IMG/VR virus record: IMGVR_UViG_3300008459_000474
Coordinates: 1-21,860 of that record
Origin: a virus
DNA length: 21,860 nucleotides
Direction: 5' to 3' (one strand)
Under the pieces are notes generated by a model. It had not been told where the DNA came from. It searched no databases and worked only from the letters and a program-made list of their open reading frames with translations. Positions 21,798-21,860 of this stretch are shown here, one piece after another (position 1 is the stretch's first letter; each line of letters opens with the position of its first letter). Both the position numbers and the translations under genes were made by a program.

Positions 21798-21860
21798 TGA
21801 AATCAGGGTTTGAATTTATAGACGAAGCCGTTTATACGCCAAAAAAAGATAAAAAAGATA
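21797..21860 (+). CDS. Start of the next phage gene (partial, unidentified)
   Basis: ATG 21797 has a good ribosome site, AGGAG at 21788-21792, and overlaps the previous stop as TAATG. Only 21 residues are visible, starting MKSGFEFIDEAVYTP and then Lys/Asp-rich. The frame runs off the window. No family can be named from so little. Confidence 0.6.
   Translation, partial: MKSGFEFIDEAVYTPKKDKKD

Overview
The window looks like the virion-morphogenesis arm of a tailed bacteriophage with a short-tailed (podovirus-like) particle of the P22 type. Every convincing gene is on the plus strand. Genes abut or overlap by 1-10 bases almost throughout, and the DNA is AT-rich with the standard genetic code. 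The host cannot be read from the sequence. The composition and the gene families recall phages of low-GC, often aquatic proteobacteria, but that is inference. No integrase, repressor, tRNA, CRISPR array, insertion sequence or replication gene is visible.

Layout. 1-1637: the end of an upstream gene (possibly the small terminase) and the large terminase. 1638-1716: a short promoter-bearing gap. 1717-7584: the head module, comprising a portal of P22 length, a small unknown protein, a phage-encoded GroES-type co-chaperonin, a probable scaffold, two further head-associated proteins and a Mu gpT-like major capsid protein. 7585-9225: a GC-rich hairpin, then two beta-rich probable capsid-surface proteins and a small conserved phage protein. 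9234-10099: tiny, very basic proteins around a ParB-like protein. 10100-10180: a second promoter-bearing gap. 10181-15688: a cupin-like protein followed by three probable DNA-ejection proteins (245, 385 and 1046 aa). 15691-17332: a tail fibre with its probable chaperone. 17335-19992: tail completion proteins resembling P22 gp4 and gp10, then a 101-aa protein built of three W-x-[T/S]-F-F repeats. 19993-20073: a gap with two AT-rich hairpins. 20074-21797: a second fibre and probable fibre chaperone. 21797-21860: the start of a further gene.

The gene products would act in order. Terminase pumps DNA through the portal into a capsid built on the scaffold, perhaps folded with help from the phage GroES. 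Decoration proteins then coat the head, the gp4/gp10-like proteins close the portal, and the ejection proteins are loaded for delivery at infection. The fibres recognise the host surface. Compared with P22, the capsid is of a different family, the ejection genes lie before the gp4/gp10 genes, and a fibre cassette is inserted between them.

The most noteworthy points are the co-chaperonin inside the head operon, the cluster of tiny lysine-rich genes, three matching CTTGACA promoter candidates (the best one inside a gene), the triple-repeat 101-aa protein and the two fibre/chaperone cassettes. I see no convincing wholly new system here. Function assignments come from motif recognition by eye, without database searches.
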